Shown: positions 25,245-34,765, counted from the first letter of the stretch. The stretch is 64,000 nucleotides of DNA from Chryseobacterium paludis (GCF_025403485.1 NZ_CP099966.1:2480001-2544000), one strand, 5' to 3'. The notes: generated from the letters alone by a model not told the origin. A program made the numbers and translations.

Positions 25245-26837
25245 TTACTGAACATTGATTACAACAGGAGAGATATTTCTCAATGTCTGGTTTCCTAAAC
25301 CTGTAGCAGTTGCTTTAATATCAAAGATATAAACTACATCTCCTGCTCTCACGTTTTTAACTAATCCAGCAGCTTCATCAAGGCTATTACCTTTGATCAA
25401 TAGTGCCGCTCTACCTGGTACTTTTACCATAAACTGGTTAACAGTAAACGAAACCGGGAAGTCGAAATCAGGTAATGCTGCCTGTACCATTTGATTTGGA
25501 ATTGAAGTAGCTGGAATATTCAATACCGTTTGGCCTCTCATTTGACCTTGCGGATTAGGAACATTTTTAATTCTATATTCAAATACCTGAGAAACTGTTT
25601 TACCATAAGGATCAGTTCCCGACAATGTCAATTTAATAGTATTTCCAGTAGAAGGAGTAATATTCCATTTTCCAGGACCAGTTCCTTTTACAACAGCACC
25701 AGGAGCAGATAATGATAATTTAGAATTATCAGCACCTAAGATAGATCCCGATACAGGATTCTCCAATCCTCTATACATTACATTCATCTTATCTGCTGAA
25801 AGTAACAATCCTTTTTCTAGTTTTACTTCTCTTGGTCCGGCAATTACATTATAAGTATGCGTCCAAGGGAAACTTTGAGGCTTACCAGAAGCATCTGTTA
25901 ATGTAATATTACCACTTAAAGTATGTTCGCCAATACCTGATCCAGAAATTGGGATAATCCCTTTTCCATTCTCAAGTTTGCTTACTCCTGTAATATTGAT
26001 CTTATTACTTGTTGAATAAGTTCCTAACATAACTTTAACTTCTGCCTGCTTACCAGACTGGATATCAACCGGTCCAGAAACAATTGGCTCATAGCTGCTA
26101 AATTTAATGCTAGCATCTACTTTTTCTTGAAGTAATAATGCCAATGCATCAGATTGTACGTTTCTAGCATCATTCTGGATAATCTCTAAATTAGAGATCG
26201 CAGCAATAAGTGGCTGATGATAAAATTTATTCTGAAACCAAGTCTTCTCATTTGGTGATTTTCCTTTTGGATATTCAGCAATAAGAGATTTGTTAGCTCT
26301 TTCAACTAAGTCTTTTAACTGCGCATTGTTTCCAAAAGTAGCATTAATGTAATTTCTTACATCATCTATTTTACTTTTTAGTTCCAATGCTCCTTTCGAA
26401 GGTGAGTTTTCATCTCCATCAGCAAAGAAATAATGTGTTGTTGCATCATTATTGTTAAGTGCAGCAAAATTTTCGCTTACATCAACATCTTTCTTTGTTT
26501 CAGGATCTTTATCATGAAAGTCTGATTCCTTGTTAAGGGTATTTTTAATACCTTGAGCTGCAACAACCAATGCATCAATCTTTCCTTTTAAAACTTTATA
26601 TTGTTCCCAAGGTTGTTGATAGGTATCTGGTACCTGCTGAGCTTTAGCTTCTAATGTTTTTTCAAAAATTTTCTCATTCTTTTTCTCCGTTAAAGTTCTT
26701 GTTTCATTAAGAGCTTTTGTAGAGTCATAATATGATCTGATGATTTCCGCATCAATATTTAGGGCCATCATAGCGATGAACACCAAATACATAAGGTTGA
26801 TCATCTTCTGACGTGGAGTCTGTTTTCCTTGTGCCAT
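25245..26837 (-). CDS. gldM: T9SS/gliding motor protein GldM
   Basis: The 530-residue product has a short cytoplasmic start MAQGKQTPRQKM with Arg9, one membrane helix (about residues 13-32) and a long periplasmic region made of the four GldM/PorM domains: helical D1 (to about 220) and beta-rich D2-D4 (YEPIVSGPVDIQSGKQAEVKV, then the AGPREVKLEK and GNQTLRNISPVVINVQ segments). GldL and GldM form the proton-driven rotary motor of the T9SS; GldM spans the periplasm and touches the GldK/GldN ring. Length and order match Flavobacterium. Gap to gldL is 50 bp. Confidence 0.97.
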   Translation of the reverse strand: MAQGKQTPRQKMINLMYLVFIAMMALNIDAEIIRSYYDSTKALNETRTLTEKKNEKIFEKTLEAKAQQVPDTYQQPWEQYKVLKGKIDALVVAAQGIKNTLNKESDFHDKDPETKKDVDVSENFAALNNNDATTHYFFADGDENSPSKGALELKSKIDDVRNYINATFGNNAQLKDLVERANKSLIAEYPKGKSPNEKTWFQNKFYHQPLIAAISNLEIIQNDARNVQSDALALLLQEKVDASIKFSSYEPIVSGPVDIQSGKQAEVKVMLGTYSTSNKINITGVSKLENGKGIIPISGSGIGEHTLSGNITLTDASGKPQSFPWTHTYNVIAGPREVKLEKGLLLSADKMNVMYRGLENPVSGSILGADNSKLSLSAPGAVVKGTGPGKWNITPSTGNTIKLTLSGTDPYGKTVSQVFEYRIKNVPNPQGQMRGQTVLNIPATSIPNQMVQAALPDFDFPVSFTVNQFMVKVPGRAALLIKGNSLDEAAGLVKNVRAGDVVYIFDIKATATGLGNQTLRNISPVVINVQ

Positions 26838-26887
26838 TCTTTTTCTTTGTTTTGGATTAAAATTTAAATTTAAAAATGGTTAGGAAA

Positions 26888-27583
26888 TTATGACTTCATA
26901 GCGGTTAGCATACCACCATAAACTCTATTTAAATTATTTAAGTTAGATGTTAAACCTTGTAACTCCTGATTGAATTTTTCTGAATGCTCAGCAGACTTCT
27001 GCATATCTGCTACATATTTGTTAGCAAATTCTGATTGTCTTTTACCATTCTCCAACTGCATTGTATATAAAGCATTCATGCTTTCCATGTGTTGAGCTGC
27101 TTTATTTAGTTGGTCGTTATATTTGTGAGTAGAAGCAGAAACGTCTACTGTTTGGTTGATTTGATCAACAGAGTTTGAAAATTTATCAATTCCTGTTCTT
27201 AATCTATCGAATAATTGAACATCTAATTTAGCATCTTGCAACATCTTATCCAATTTCGAAGAAAGTGAATTTTCTAGTTCTGCAAATTGAGCTGCAGCAT
27301 TATTTCTAGAAGATACATTAGAGTGAAGCGGATTTGGGTTTGCATGTTTATCTAATAATTCAGGATATACATTTTCCCAAGCATAAGACTCCTCAGACTT
27401 TGGAGGGTCAAAAGCGAAAATAATGAAGATGATAGCTTCAGTAATAAGCCCTACAGTAAGAGCAACGTTACCACTGATTGGCCCCAAGTTAATGTGAGTA
27501 ATCTTAAGCCAAGCTCCAAGAATTACAATTGCAGCACCGAATGAATAAAAGAAATTCATCCAAGCATCTTTAGTCTTAAACAT
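26888..27583 (-). CDS. gldL: T9SS/gliding motor protein GldL
   Basis: The 231-residue product has two membrane helices (about residues 12-28 and 38-58) and a coiled-coil-rich cytoplasmic tail. Glu49 in GLITEAIIF lies in the second helix, the position of the conserved acidic residue implicated in proton flow in Flavobacterium GldL. GldL forms a pentamer around two GldM helices. The C-terminal 170 residues, rich in Gln, Asn and Lys, fit the cytoplasmic domain. Second gene of the operon, 62 bp after gldK. Confidence 0.97.
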   Translation of the reverse strand: MFKTKDAWMNFFYSFGAAIVILGAWLKITHINLGPISGNVALTVGLITEAIIFIIFAFDPPKSEESYAWENVYPELLDKHANPNPLHSNVSSRNNAAAQFAELENSLSSKLDKMLQDAKLDVQLFDRLRTGIDKFSNSVDQINQTVDVSASTHKYNDQLNKAAQHMESMNALYTMQLENGKRQSEFANKYVADMQKSAEHSEKFNQELQGLTSNLNNLNRVYGGMLTAMKS

Positions 27584-27645
27584 ATAAGTTAGTTTTTTTT
27601 AATGATTAAAAATAAATTGTATTGAAAAATAATTGTTTGATCTGA

Positions 27646-29064
27646 TTATCTGTTAACTCTTCTTGGTTTAACAGCAGCCTCAGGAATATCCTGTACAGTT
27701 CTGAATCCAATATAACTTCTAGCCGAATCTTTTCTTTCCCAATCTCTTGCACCAGTCATAAGCATTGCACCTATATCTTTCCAAGAACCTCCTCTTACAG
27801 ATTTTTTAGAATCTGTTTTATCTTTAGTTGAAGGATTTAAAGTTGAAGAAAATCCGTATGAAGAATTGTTATAAGAAGATTCTGTCCATTCAGAAACGTT
27901 TCCAGCCATATCAAATAACCCAAATCCATTTTTCTTAAATTTCTTTACTGGAGCTGAATATGTATAAGTCCCTTTCTTATCATCTTCCATATAATTACCT
28001 CGTTTAGGTTTAAAGTTTGCCAAGTAGCAACCTCTGTCATCCATTAAATATGGACCTCCCCAAGGATATGTAGCATTTTGCATACCGCCTCTTGCTGCAT
28101 ATTCCCATTCGATCTCTGTAGGTAAACGGAATTGTAATGGTCTTTGTTTTCTTCTTTTCAAGCTTTCATTGTAATCTGTTTTCAATTTAGATCTGAAGTT
28201 ACAATAAGCTCTTGCCTGATCCCAAGTTACCCCAACAACTGGATAATCTTTATAAGCTTTGTGCCAGAAATACTGTTCAAATAAGGGCTCGTTATATGCA
28301 AAGTGAAAATCTTTTACCCAAACTGTAGTATCCGGATAGATCGCGATGCTTTTACTTTTAAGGTAGTTTACTCCTCTTTCGTTGTCAGCAAGTGCAGCAT
28401 CCATGTCTCCCCACTGATAATTATATTTTAATTTACTAACATCTAGGATTCTTTCATTCCCCATTCTAGAAGAAGCTGGCAAATACAAAGATTCTAGAAC
28501 TTCCGCATATTCAACATCAGGATATTTTGTAGTATTCCAATGTAATGGGATTTTCCAATCTAATTTTTTACTTGCATCGTAACTACCGTCATCTCTTCCT
28601 CCCTGTCCTTCTAAATATTCTTGATAAGGAGTTAGGTTCTCTTCTTTTTTAGCAAGGTATGCATAATCTCCTATGCTTGCACCTCTGCCTCCGCCTTCGC
28701 CACCTTCTCCAGCAGCTTCAGCAAGTAGAGTTCTAGCAATAGAGTCTCTTACATAATTAATGAATACTCTGTATTCTGCATTAGTAGTTTCTGCTTCATC
28801 CATAAAGAAAGACGAAACGGTTACTGTTTTTAATGCTGATTTTTCAGGGGTATGTGTAATATCCTGATCAGCTAAACCTGCAATAAAAGATCCTGCAGGA
28901 ATCGCAACCATACCGTATGGTCTTTCAGCAACAAATGATTTAGTTTTTTCTCTTGGTATCAACTCTCCTTTTGTTCCTGGCTTCCCTACAGAAGAGCTAC
29001 CACCACCTGAACAAGATACCGACGCTACTGACGCAGACAATAATAATAGAAATATCCTTTTCAT
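27646..29064 (-). CDS. gldK: gliding motility lipoprotein GldK (T9SS ring)
   Basis: The 472-residue product has a lipobox SVSC near residue 19, followed by GGGSSSVGKPG and a formylglycine-generating-enzyme-like (FGE-sulfatase) domain: AIPAGSFIAGLADQD, MDEAETTNAEYRVFI, VVGVTWDQARAYCNF, RLPTEIEWEYAARGG and a final RGGSW and SYIGFRTV. GldK/PorK is an outer-membrane lipoprotein that forms the ring with GldN. It uses the FGE fold structurally. First gene of gldKLMN, 107 bp after glmS. An insert with a Gly-rich run (GEGGEGGGRGAS) lies at about residue 120. Confidence 0.96.
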   Translation of the reverse strand: MKRIFLLLLSASVASVSCSGGGSSSVGKPGTKGELIPREKTKSFVAERPYGMVAIPAGSFIAGLADQDITHTPEKSALKTVTVSSFFMDEAETTNAEYRVFINYVRDSIARTLLAEAAGEGGEGGGRGASIGDYAYLAKKEENLTPYQEYLEGQGGRDDGSYDASKKLDWKIPLHWNTTKYPDVEYAEVLESLYLPASSRMGNERILDVSKLKYNYQWGDMDAALADNERGVNYLKSKSIAIYPDTTVWVKDFHFAYNEPLFEQYFWHKAYKDYPVVGVTWDQARAYCNFRSKLKTDYNESLKRRKQRPLQFRLPTEIEWEYAARGGMQNATYPWGGPYLMDDRGCYLANFKPKRGNYMEDDKKGTYTYSAPVKKFKKNGFGLFDMAGNVSEWTESSYNNSSYGFSSTLNPSTKDKTDSKKSVRGGSWKDIGAMLMTGARDWERKDSARSYIGFRTVQDIPEAAVKPRRVNR

Positions 29065-29171
29065 GTTAATTTTTATAATTAAGCCGTAAATATATAATTT
29101 TTTTAAGAAACTTTTAAGATTTTTTTTGAAATAACGCTAGAAATCTAAATTTATTTTATTTCCTAGTATTT

Positions 29172-31025
29172 TTATTCTACAGTTACCGACTTAGCGAGGT
29201 TTCTAGGCTGATCTACATTGGCTCCTCTATATACTGCAATGTAATAAGCTAAGAGTTGTAAAGGCACCGATGCAACGATCGGAGAAAAGCATTCAGACGT
29301 CTCAGGAATCTCAATAACATAGTCTGCCATTTCACTTACCTGTTTGTCTCCTCTATTAACAACAGCAATCACTTTCCCTTTTCTAGCCTTTATTTCCTGA
29401 ACATTACTTACAATCTTATCATAGTGCCCCTTTTTAGGAGCAATAATAACGATTGGCATATTTTCATCAATTAAAGCAATTGGGCCATGCTTCATTTCTG
29501 CAGCAGGATACCCTTCTGCATGGATATAGGAAATTTCCTTCAATTTTAAAGCACCTTCTAAGGCTGCAGGGTAATTGTACCCTCTACCTAGATATAAGAA
29601 ATTCTGAACTCCAACGAAATCTTTAGCTATGCTCTGTGTTAATTCATGTGTAGAATTCAAGACATCTTCTATTTTCTTTGGAATGGCATCCAATTCTGAA
29701 ATAAGGCTCATGAATTCGGCATTTCCAAGGTTACCGTTATGTTTACCTAGTTTAAATGCTATCAACGTTAGAATCGTAAGCTGAGCTGTAAAAGCTTTTG
29801 TTGAAGCTACTCCAATCTCAGGTCCAGCATGTGTATATGAGCCGGCATCCGTAATTCTTGCAATAGATGAATCTACCACATTACATATACCATATATAAA
29901 TGCTCCTTTTTCTTTAGCTAATTTTAAAGCAGCCATTGTATCAGCTGTTTCTCCAGACTGAGAAATTGCAATTACAACATCTTTATCCGTAATAATAGGA
30001 TTTCTATATCTGAACTCTGATGCATATTCTACTTCAACAGGTATTCTTGCATATTCTTCTATAAGATATTCACCTATAAGACCAGCATGCCAAGAAGTTC
30101 CACAGGCAATTATAATTATTCTGTTGGCATTCTTAAATTTTTCAACATGATCCCAGATCCCTGCCATTTTTATTACGCCCTCATCTACAAGTAACCTTCC
30201 TCTCATTGTATCGTGAATGGACTTAGGCTGTTCGAAAATTTCCTTAAGCATGAAGTGCTCATATCCCCCCTTCTCTATCTGCTCTAAGTTCAATTTCAAT
30301 TGTTGAATTTCAGGTTCTATTTTAGAATTCTCTTTGATCGTTCTAATGTCAACCCCTCCTTCTAAGGAAATTGTTGCCATATGCCCCTCTTCTAGGTAGA
30401 TCGCTTCTTTCGTAAATTCTACAAAAGGAGATGCATCAGAAGCAATAAAGTACTCTTTATCACCAATTCCAATAGCTAAAGGAGAACCTAATCTACCAAC
30501 TACTAAAACGCCAGGATAATCTTCATGCATAACCGTAATAGCATAAGCTCCATATACTTCATTCAAAGCATACCTTACAGCCGTTGGAAAATCTATTCCA
30601 GCATTTATATCCATAAAATACTGAATAAGATTTACTAATACCTCAGTATCTGTTTCAGACCTGAAGGTAAATCCCTTTTCAGTAAGCATCTTTTTAATGG
30701 TATCATAGTTTTCAATGATTCCATTATGGATAATAGCAATTTTGTTATTATTAGATAAATGCGGGTGAGAATTTCTATCACTTGGAACTCCGTGAGTTGC
30801 CCAACGGGTGTGCCCCATCCCCATTTTTGCAGTACCTTTTAGTTGACTCGAAATATTGACAAGATCATCAACTTTTCCTTTTGTCTTTTCAACTTCAAAT
30901 GAATTATTCTCTTTTTCCAGAACAATTCCTGCACTGTCATATCCTCTGTATTCTAGTCTTCTAAGACCATTTATAACTACATCGTAAGCATCTTGAAAGC
31001 CTGTGTATCCAACTATTCCGCACAT
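29172..31025 (-). CDS. glmS: glutamine-fructose-6-phosphate aminotransferase (isomerizing) GlmS
   Basis: The 617-residue product starts with Met-Cys-Gly-Ile-Val-Gly; Cys2 is the glutaminase nucleophile. The N-terminal Ntn-type amidotransferase domain (HTRWATHG) is followed by two SIS domains (IIACGTSWHAG, AISQSGETADT, GRGYNYPAALEGALKLKEISY in parts) and the C-terminal AKSVTVE. It makes glucosamine-6-phosphate from fructose-6-phosphate and glutamine, the first step of UDP-GlcNAc supply for peptidoglycan and LPS. It lies 26 bp after the DUF4270 gene, so the two and the GT5-like gene likely form one transcript. I see no glmS ribozyme. Confidence 0.97.
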   Translation of the reverse strand: MCGIVGYTGFQDAYDVVINGLRRLEYRGYDSAGIVLEKENNSFEVEKTKGKVDDLVNISSQLKGTAKMGMGHTRWATHGVPSDRNSHPHLSNNNKIAIIHNGIIENYDTIKKMLTEKGFTFRSETDTEVLVNLIQYFMDINAGIDFPTAVRYALNEVYGAYAITVMHEDYPGVLVVGRLGSPLAIGIGDKEYFIASDASPFVEFTKEAIYLEEGHMATISLEGGVDIRTIKENSKIEPEIQQLKLNLEQIEKGGYEHFMLKEIFEQPKSIHDTMRGRLLVDEGVIKMAGIWDHVEKFKNANRIIIIACGTSWHAGLIGEYLIEEYARIPVEVEYASEFRYRNPIITDKDVVIAISQSGETADTMAALKLAKEKGAFIYGICNVVDSSIARITDAGSYTHAGPEIGVASTKAFTAQLTILTLIAFKLGKHNGNLGNAEFMSLISELDAIPKKIEDVLNSTHELTQSIAKDFVGVQNFLYLGRGYNYPAALEGALKLKEISYIHAEGYPAAEMKHGPIALIDENMPIVIIAPKKGHYDKIVSNVQEIKARKGKVIAVVNRGDKQVSEMADYVIEIPETSECFSPIVASVPLQLLAYYIAVYRGANVDQPRNLAKSVTVE

Positions 31026-31051
31026 AATTTATTTGGTGTATTTTTAAAATT

Positions 31052-32608
31052 TTACTTTGTCGCGTATGTAATTTTTAACTGCATTTTTTTAGCATTGCTA
31101 ATATCAGATCCTACTAATACAGCTCTATCCACTGTGTATGCTCTTGATGTGTATTTAGCTCCTGCTAAACCTGAATTATCTGACTTAGATAGGAAACCAC
31201 CAATATCAATTCTAAAAGATTTATAGGTATTAACTGATGTTCCTTCAACTAGATCTTTTACTGATTTTGTAACAACAAAGTCATAGTAAGCTGGATTTTT
31301 ATCTAAATCATAGGCTTTATATATACTAAAATTCGGAGTACCTGCTAGGGTAAGCACATCACTGGTAAAGTCTGTTTTTATTGGATCGGTTGCTTTTTCT
31401 TTATCATTTTGTAAGAAAGTAAACAACACTGGTTTCTTATAATTATTACTCCACGTTGAAGCATCAGTGTAGATTCTTATCTTAGCACTAATAATAGCAG
31501 CTTTATTTTTTTGATATAATGTTTTAAGATCATTGATTGCCGCATCAGGAATTTTCACTCCAATAGAAGGACCACCCATTCCCTGAGCAAATAATTTTGC
31601 ATCACCTGTTTCAGTATTTCCAATTACTGCATTACCTAATGCAGATCCTACTCTGTTATATTCATATTGACCAACATGAGTATTACCAGCTCCTAAAGCA
31701 AATGCATAAGTCGCGGGTGTCTTAGTGGTTGTCCCATTTTCAGTCTTATCATATTTGTAATACATGATTAACTCCATATCATTAGGAGAAAACTGGAATA
31801 AATATCCATCACTCTCCTGAACAGAGATTCTAAGACCTCTGAAATGTCTTATAAAGTTAGAAGCATCTGCCAACTCAGGTTTTCCTTTTTTATCAATAAT
31901 TTTTTCCTGAAATAATGTCTTCGCATTATCTAATGGAATTCTTATACCTGGTGTTGTTGTAGTAAATATTGAACTGTTATCAGAATCTTTGGTAATGGCA
32001 ACTGTATTAATAGTTCCTTTAAATTCTTTTGAGCCCAATACAGTGGTATTATAAGCAAATGTCGCATTGGACTTAACTTCATCTGTAGCAGCTTTTAAGA
32101 AATCGGTAACTTCATTAACATTAATAGTAAGCGTTTTTTTAGTTCTACCATATTTGTTGATAGGATATGTTTTTACCTCTTTCTTTGCTGGTACATTCCC
32201 GTCTGGATAAACATAATTTTCATCTGTAGTCGTCGTAAGGGAATCCGAAGCATATGTAGGTTTCAAAACCAAAACCACTGAATCTACCTTAGCATTGGTC
32301 CCAAAGTCGGGATCATAGGTAGATAATCTTAGCTGTGTAACATAAGATGCCCTTTGCATTCCAAACTGTCCCTCATTAAAAGCACCAAGAATAGCCGCTC
32401 CTAATTGAGTAGCATCACTTTTAATAGTATCATTATTTTTGATGTTAAAAGCAATAAGGTCATAAGATTTTTCATTTCCATGAGCTGCTCCATCTAAAAA
32501 TAATTGTTCCCCTAAAGAATCCGGATCCGGTTCACAATTATAAAGTAATACACTGCCGAAAATTGCCAGAGAAAGTATGGCAAAAGTTCTTTTAATAGTA
32601 CGAGTCAT
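31052..32608 (-). CDS. DUF4270 family lipoprotein
   Basis: The 518-residue product has a signal peptide and lipobox (LLYNC, about residue 25) followed by EPDPDSLGEQLF, a start typical of DUF4270, and a long beta-rich body with VDSVVLVLKPTYASDS and a C-terminal RAVLVGSDI. DUF4270 proteins are Bacteroidota envelope lipoproteins of unknown function. In this class the order GT5-like, DUF4270, glmS next to a divergent panC appears conserved in my recollection. It lies 11 bp after the GT5-like gene and 26 bp before glmS, which argues for co-transcription. Confidence 0.88.
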   Translation of the reverse strand: MTRTIKRTFAILSLAIFGSVLLYNCEPDPDSLGEQLFLDGAAHGNEKSYDLIAFNIKNNDTIKSDATQLGAAILGAFNEGQFGMQRASYVTQLRLSTYDPDFGTNAKVDSVVLVLKPTYASDSLTTTTDENYVYPDGNVPAKKEVKTYPINKYGRTKKTLTINVNEVTDFLKAATDEVKSNATFAYNTTVLGSKEFKGTINTVAITKDSDNSSIFTTTTPGIRIPLDNAKTLFQEKIIDKKGKPELADASNFIRHFRGLRISVQESDGYLFQFSPNDMELIMYYKYDKTENGTTTKTPATYAFALGAGNTHVGQYEYNRVGSALGNAVIGNTETGDAKLFAQGMGGPSIGVKIPDAAINDLKTLYQKNKAAIISAKIRIYTDASTWSNNYKKPVLFTFLQNDKEKATDPIKTDFTSDVLTLAGTPNFSIYKAYDLDKNPAYYDFVVTKSVKDLVEGTSVNTYKSFRIDIGGFLSKSDNSGLAGAKYTSRAYTVDRAVLVGSDISNAKKMQLKITYATK

Positions 32609-32619
32609 TAAATGTCTTT

Positions 32620-33390
32620 TTAATAAAGTTTGTTTATAGAGTCTACATCAAGATATTCCGATTTAGAAGTTGATGTTTCGTTGAATGCTTTATCGAGCTC
32701 TCCATCTAAAAATTCATCTCCTTTTACAACACCATCAACATAGTTCATGCTTTCAATTACAAAACTTTGAAAGCTTGGCTTATCTAACGCTTTTAAGCCC
32801 GAAATATTATCGAATTCTAATTTTTCTCCAATTTTATCATTTAGAGGAGCGTCCTTCTCATTATATAAAGAAAGAACAATTTTAGCGTCTTTAAAGTAAG
32901 TATCGGATTTGTAGTAGGTTTTAAGATAAATAGGAACAAAAGAAGCCATCCATCCATTCAAATGAATAATGTCTGGAACCCAATTAAGTTTTTTAATCGT
33001 TTCTATTACTCCTCTCGCAAAGAATATTGCTCTCTCATCATTATCTTCAAAAGCAACGCCATCATCTTCAAAGTAATATTGTTTTCTTTTGAAATACTCT
33101 TCATTATCTATGAAGTATACCTGAAGTCTTTCTCCAGGAAGAGATGCTACCTTAATTATTAAAGGCTGATCCAGATCATTAATGATAATATTCATTCCTG
33201 AAAGACGGATAACCTCATGAAGTTGAAACTTCCTTTCACTTATTTGTCCAAATCTTGGCATAAAAACTCTTACATCATTGCCTTCATTGTGCATTTTAAG
33301 TGCCATTTTGTTTACCACAGTAGCCATGTTCGTATCTTCCTGATATGGATACATTTCTGTAGTAATGTACAGTATTTTTTGATTCGGCAT
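32620..33390 (-). CDS. GT5 glycogen/starch synthase-like protein, N-terminal domain only
   Basis: The 256-residue product resembles the N-terminal Rossmann half of GT5 glycogen synthases: KILYITTEMYPY, then VRVFMPRFGQISERK and DIIHLNGWMASFVPIYL. The C-terminal nucleotide-sugar-binding half of the GT-B fold is absent. The ADP-glucose motif K-x-G-G-L after the SEMFP-like start reads E-D-T-N-M (Glu18 in place of Lys), and the HxHDW motif reads HLNGW. I infer that it is not a glycogen synthase in the normal sense, though databases will call it one. It is upstream of DUF4270 and glmS and divergent from panC. A structural or regulatory role, perhaps binding a sugar, is speculation. Confidence 0.82.
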   Translation of the reverse strand: MPNQKILYITTEMYPYQEDTNMATVVNKMALKMHNEGNDVRVFMPRFGQISERKFQLHEVIRLSGMNIIINDLDQPLIIKVASLPGERLQVYFIDNEEYFKRKQYYFEDDGVAFEDNDERAIFFARGVIETIKKLNWVPDIIHLNGWMASFVPIYLKTYYKSDTYFKDAKIVLSLYNEKDAPLNDKIGEKLEFDNISGLKALDKPSFQSFVIESMNYVDGVVKGDEFLDGELDKAFNETSTSKSEYLDVDSINKLY

Positions 33391-33533
33391 AAATTTCTAT
33401 CTAATTTTTTGTAAAAATGCTTTAATGTGCAAAATTACAAAAAAACATCCAACATTATTTTAATTAACATTATTTTACGATAATTACCTTTTCCAAATTA
33501 TCAAAAACGCATTTTATTATCTGATATTTTTAC

Positions 33534-33541
33534 TATTTTTG
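33534..33541 (+). promoter_or_regulatory. -7 promoter element (TATTTTTG) upstream of panC
   Basis: TATTTTTG matches TAnnTTTG and ends 20 bp before the panC ATG at 33562. This argues against the in-frame TTG at 33544 as the start. No TTG is seen at -33. Confidence 0.4.
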
Positions 33542-33561
33542 AATTGGTATTAAAATTAACT

Positions 33562-34410
33562 ATGGAAGTTCTAAAAAACAAAAAAACACTTCAGGATTTC
33601 ATTGAGAGACAGAAAGAAATGGGAAAAAAAATAGGGTTCGCACCAACAATGGGAGCTCTGCATAATGGACATCTTTCACTCTACGAAATGGCCAGAAAAG
33701 AAAATGATCTTGTAATTTCTTCAATTTTTGTGAACCCTACTCAGTTCAACAACTCCGACGATTTGGCAAAATATCCCCGTGATATCAATAGAGATATACT
33801 TATTTTACAAAATTCCGGATTAGTAGATGCTGTTTACATTCCTGAAATTGTGGATATTTATCCTGAGAAAGCTCAAAGCCAACATTATGATTTTGACGGG
33901 TTAGAAAATGAAATGGAAGGCAAATCAAGACCTGGACATTTTGATGGTGTGGGTACTGTAGTAGAAGAGCTTTTCAGACAAATACAACCAGACAATGCTT
34001 ATTTTGGAGAGAAAGATTTTCAACAATTAGCCATTATTAAAAAAATGGTTGAGAAAAAACAACTTCCAATAAAAATTATGGGAGTTCCTATTTACAGAGC
34101 AGAAAATGGACTTGCACTAAGCTCAAGGAATCAACGACTTCATGAAGATCGGAAAGAAGCATCAAAAATTATTTATGCTACATTAAAAAAAGTCAATGAT
34201 TGGTTCCGTGTAGTCACAGTCCCTGAAATCAAAGACAGAGTTAATGATATTTTTGATCAGCAACATGGTATGAAGCTTGAATATTTTATGATTGCCGATG
34301 AGCACACATTAAAGGAAACTGATTTCTTTTATAAAGACAAATCATACAGAGCCTTTATTGTTGTCATAGTAGATGGTGTAAGATTAATAGACAATATGCA
34401 TTTGGATTAA
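33562..34410 (+). CDS. panC: pantoate-beta-alanine ligase PanC
   Basis: The 282-residue product (from the ATG at 33562; a TTG at 33544 is in frame but probably in the leader) has the PanC signatures: FAPTMGALHNGHLSL (HxGH nucleotide motif), SIFVNPTQFN, PGHFDGVGTVV, YFGEKDFQQL and the KMSKS-like ALSSRNQRL. It joins pantoate and beta-alanine with ATP to give pantothenate, on the way to coenzyme A. It is divergent from the GT5-like gene. No panD follows; the next feature is a hairpin and the tRNA cluster. Confidence 0.96.
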   Translation: MEVLKNKKTLQDFIERQKEMGKKIGFAPTMGALHNGHLSLYEMARKENDLVISSIFVNPTQFNNSDDLAKYPRDINRDILILQNSGLVDAVYIPEIVDIYPEKAQSQHYDFDGLENEMEGKSRPGHFDGVGTVVEELFRQIQPDNAYFGEKDFQQLAIIKKMVEKKQLPIKIMGVPIYRAENGLALSSRNQRLHEDRKEASKIIYATLKKVNDWFRVVTVPEIKDRVNDIFDQQHGMKLEYFMIADEHTLKETDFFYKDKSYRAFIVVIVDGVRLIDNMHLD

Positions 34411-34420
34411 GAACCAACAT

Positions 34421-34454
34421 AAAAAATCAAAGGCTTCCGGAAGGAAGCCTTTGA
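34421..34454. terminator. hairpin between panC and the tRNA cluster
   Basis: TCAAAGGCTTCC and GGAAGCCTTTGA make a 12-bp perfect stem with loop GGAA. A run of six Ts follows on the minus strand, so it can end the tRNA transcript; the plus side lacks a T run but its position suits panC. Confidence 0.75.
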
Positions 34455-34507
34455 ACACCAAATCACAAAATATTAATATGAAAAAAATTTACTTTTCAGT
34501 AAACTTG

Positions 34508-34580
34508 TGACCCGGCTGGGATTCGAACCCAGGACCCATACATTAAAAGTGTATTGCTCTACCAGCTGAGCTACCGAGTC
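34508..34580 (-). tRNA. tRNA-Lys(TTT), copy 2 in transcription order
   Basis: On the minus strand the acceptor GACTCGG pairs with CCGGGTC, discriminator A. The D arm (GCTC-AGCTGGTA-GAGC), the anticodon loop CTTTTAA with TTT, and the T loop TTCGAAT are standard. 73 nt, no encoded CCA. It is identical to the copy at 34766-34838. Confidence 0.96.
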
Positions 34581-34647
34581 GGTCATTAAATTTCTAATTT
34601 ACAAATTTTAAATTAATAATAATCCAAAATTCACATTTTCTTTGCAG

Positions 34648-34730
34648 TGCCTGCGACTGGACTCGAACCAGCACATCCTTAGGAAACCACCCCCTCAAGA
34701 TGGCGTGTCTACCAATTTCACCACGCAGGC
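34648..34730 (-). tRNA. tRNA-Leu(GAG)
   Basis: On the minus strand GCCTGCG pairs with CGCAGGC, discriminator A. The anticodon stem CCATC/GGTGG holds TTGAGGG with anticodon GAG, followed by a long class II variable arm and T loop TTCGAGT. 83 nt. Lies between two identical tRNA-Lys genes in one cluster. Confidence 0.95.
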
Positions 34731-34765
34731 AAAAAAATTACAGAATCTAGTAAAATTTTTGCTAG

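Noticed and set aside
28660-28720. Gly-rich run in gldK as a possible frameshift or low-complexity error
   Set aside because: The reading frame and the flanking FGE-like domain are intact, so it is an insert, not damage.
29065-29171. Possible riboswitch or ribozyme between glmS and gldK
   Set aside because: The 107-bp gap lies downstream of glmS, where its ribozyme would not be, and shows no clear structure.
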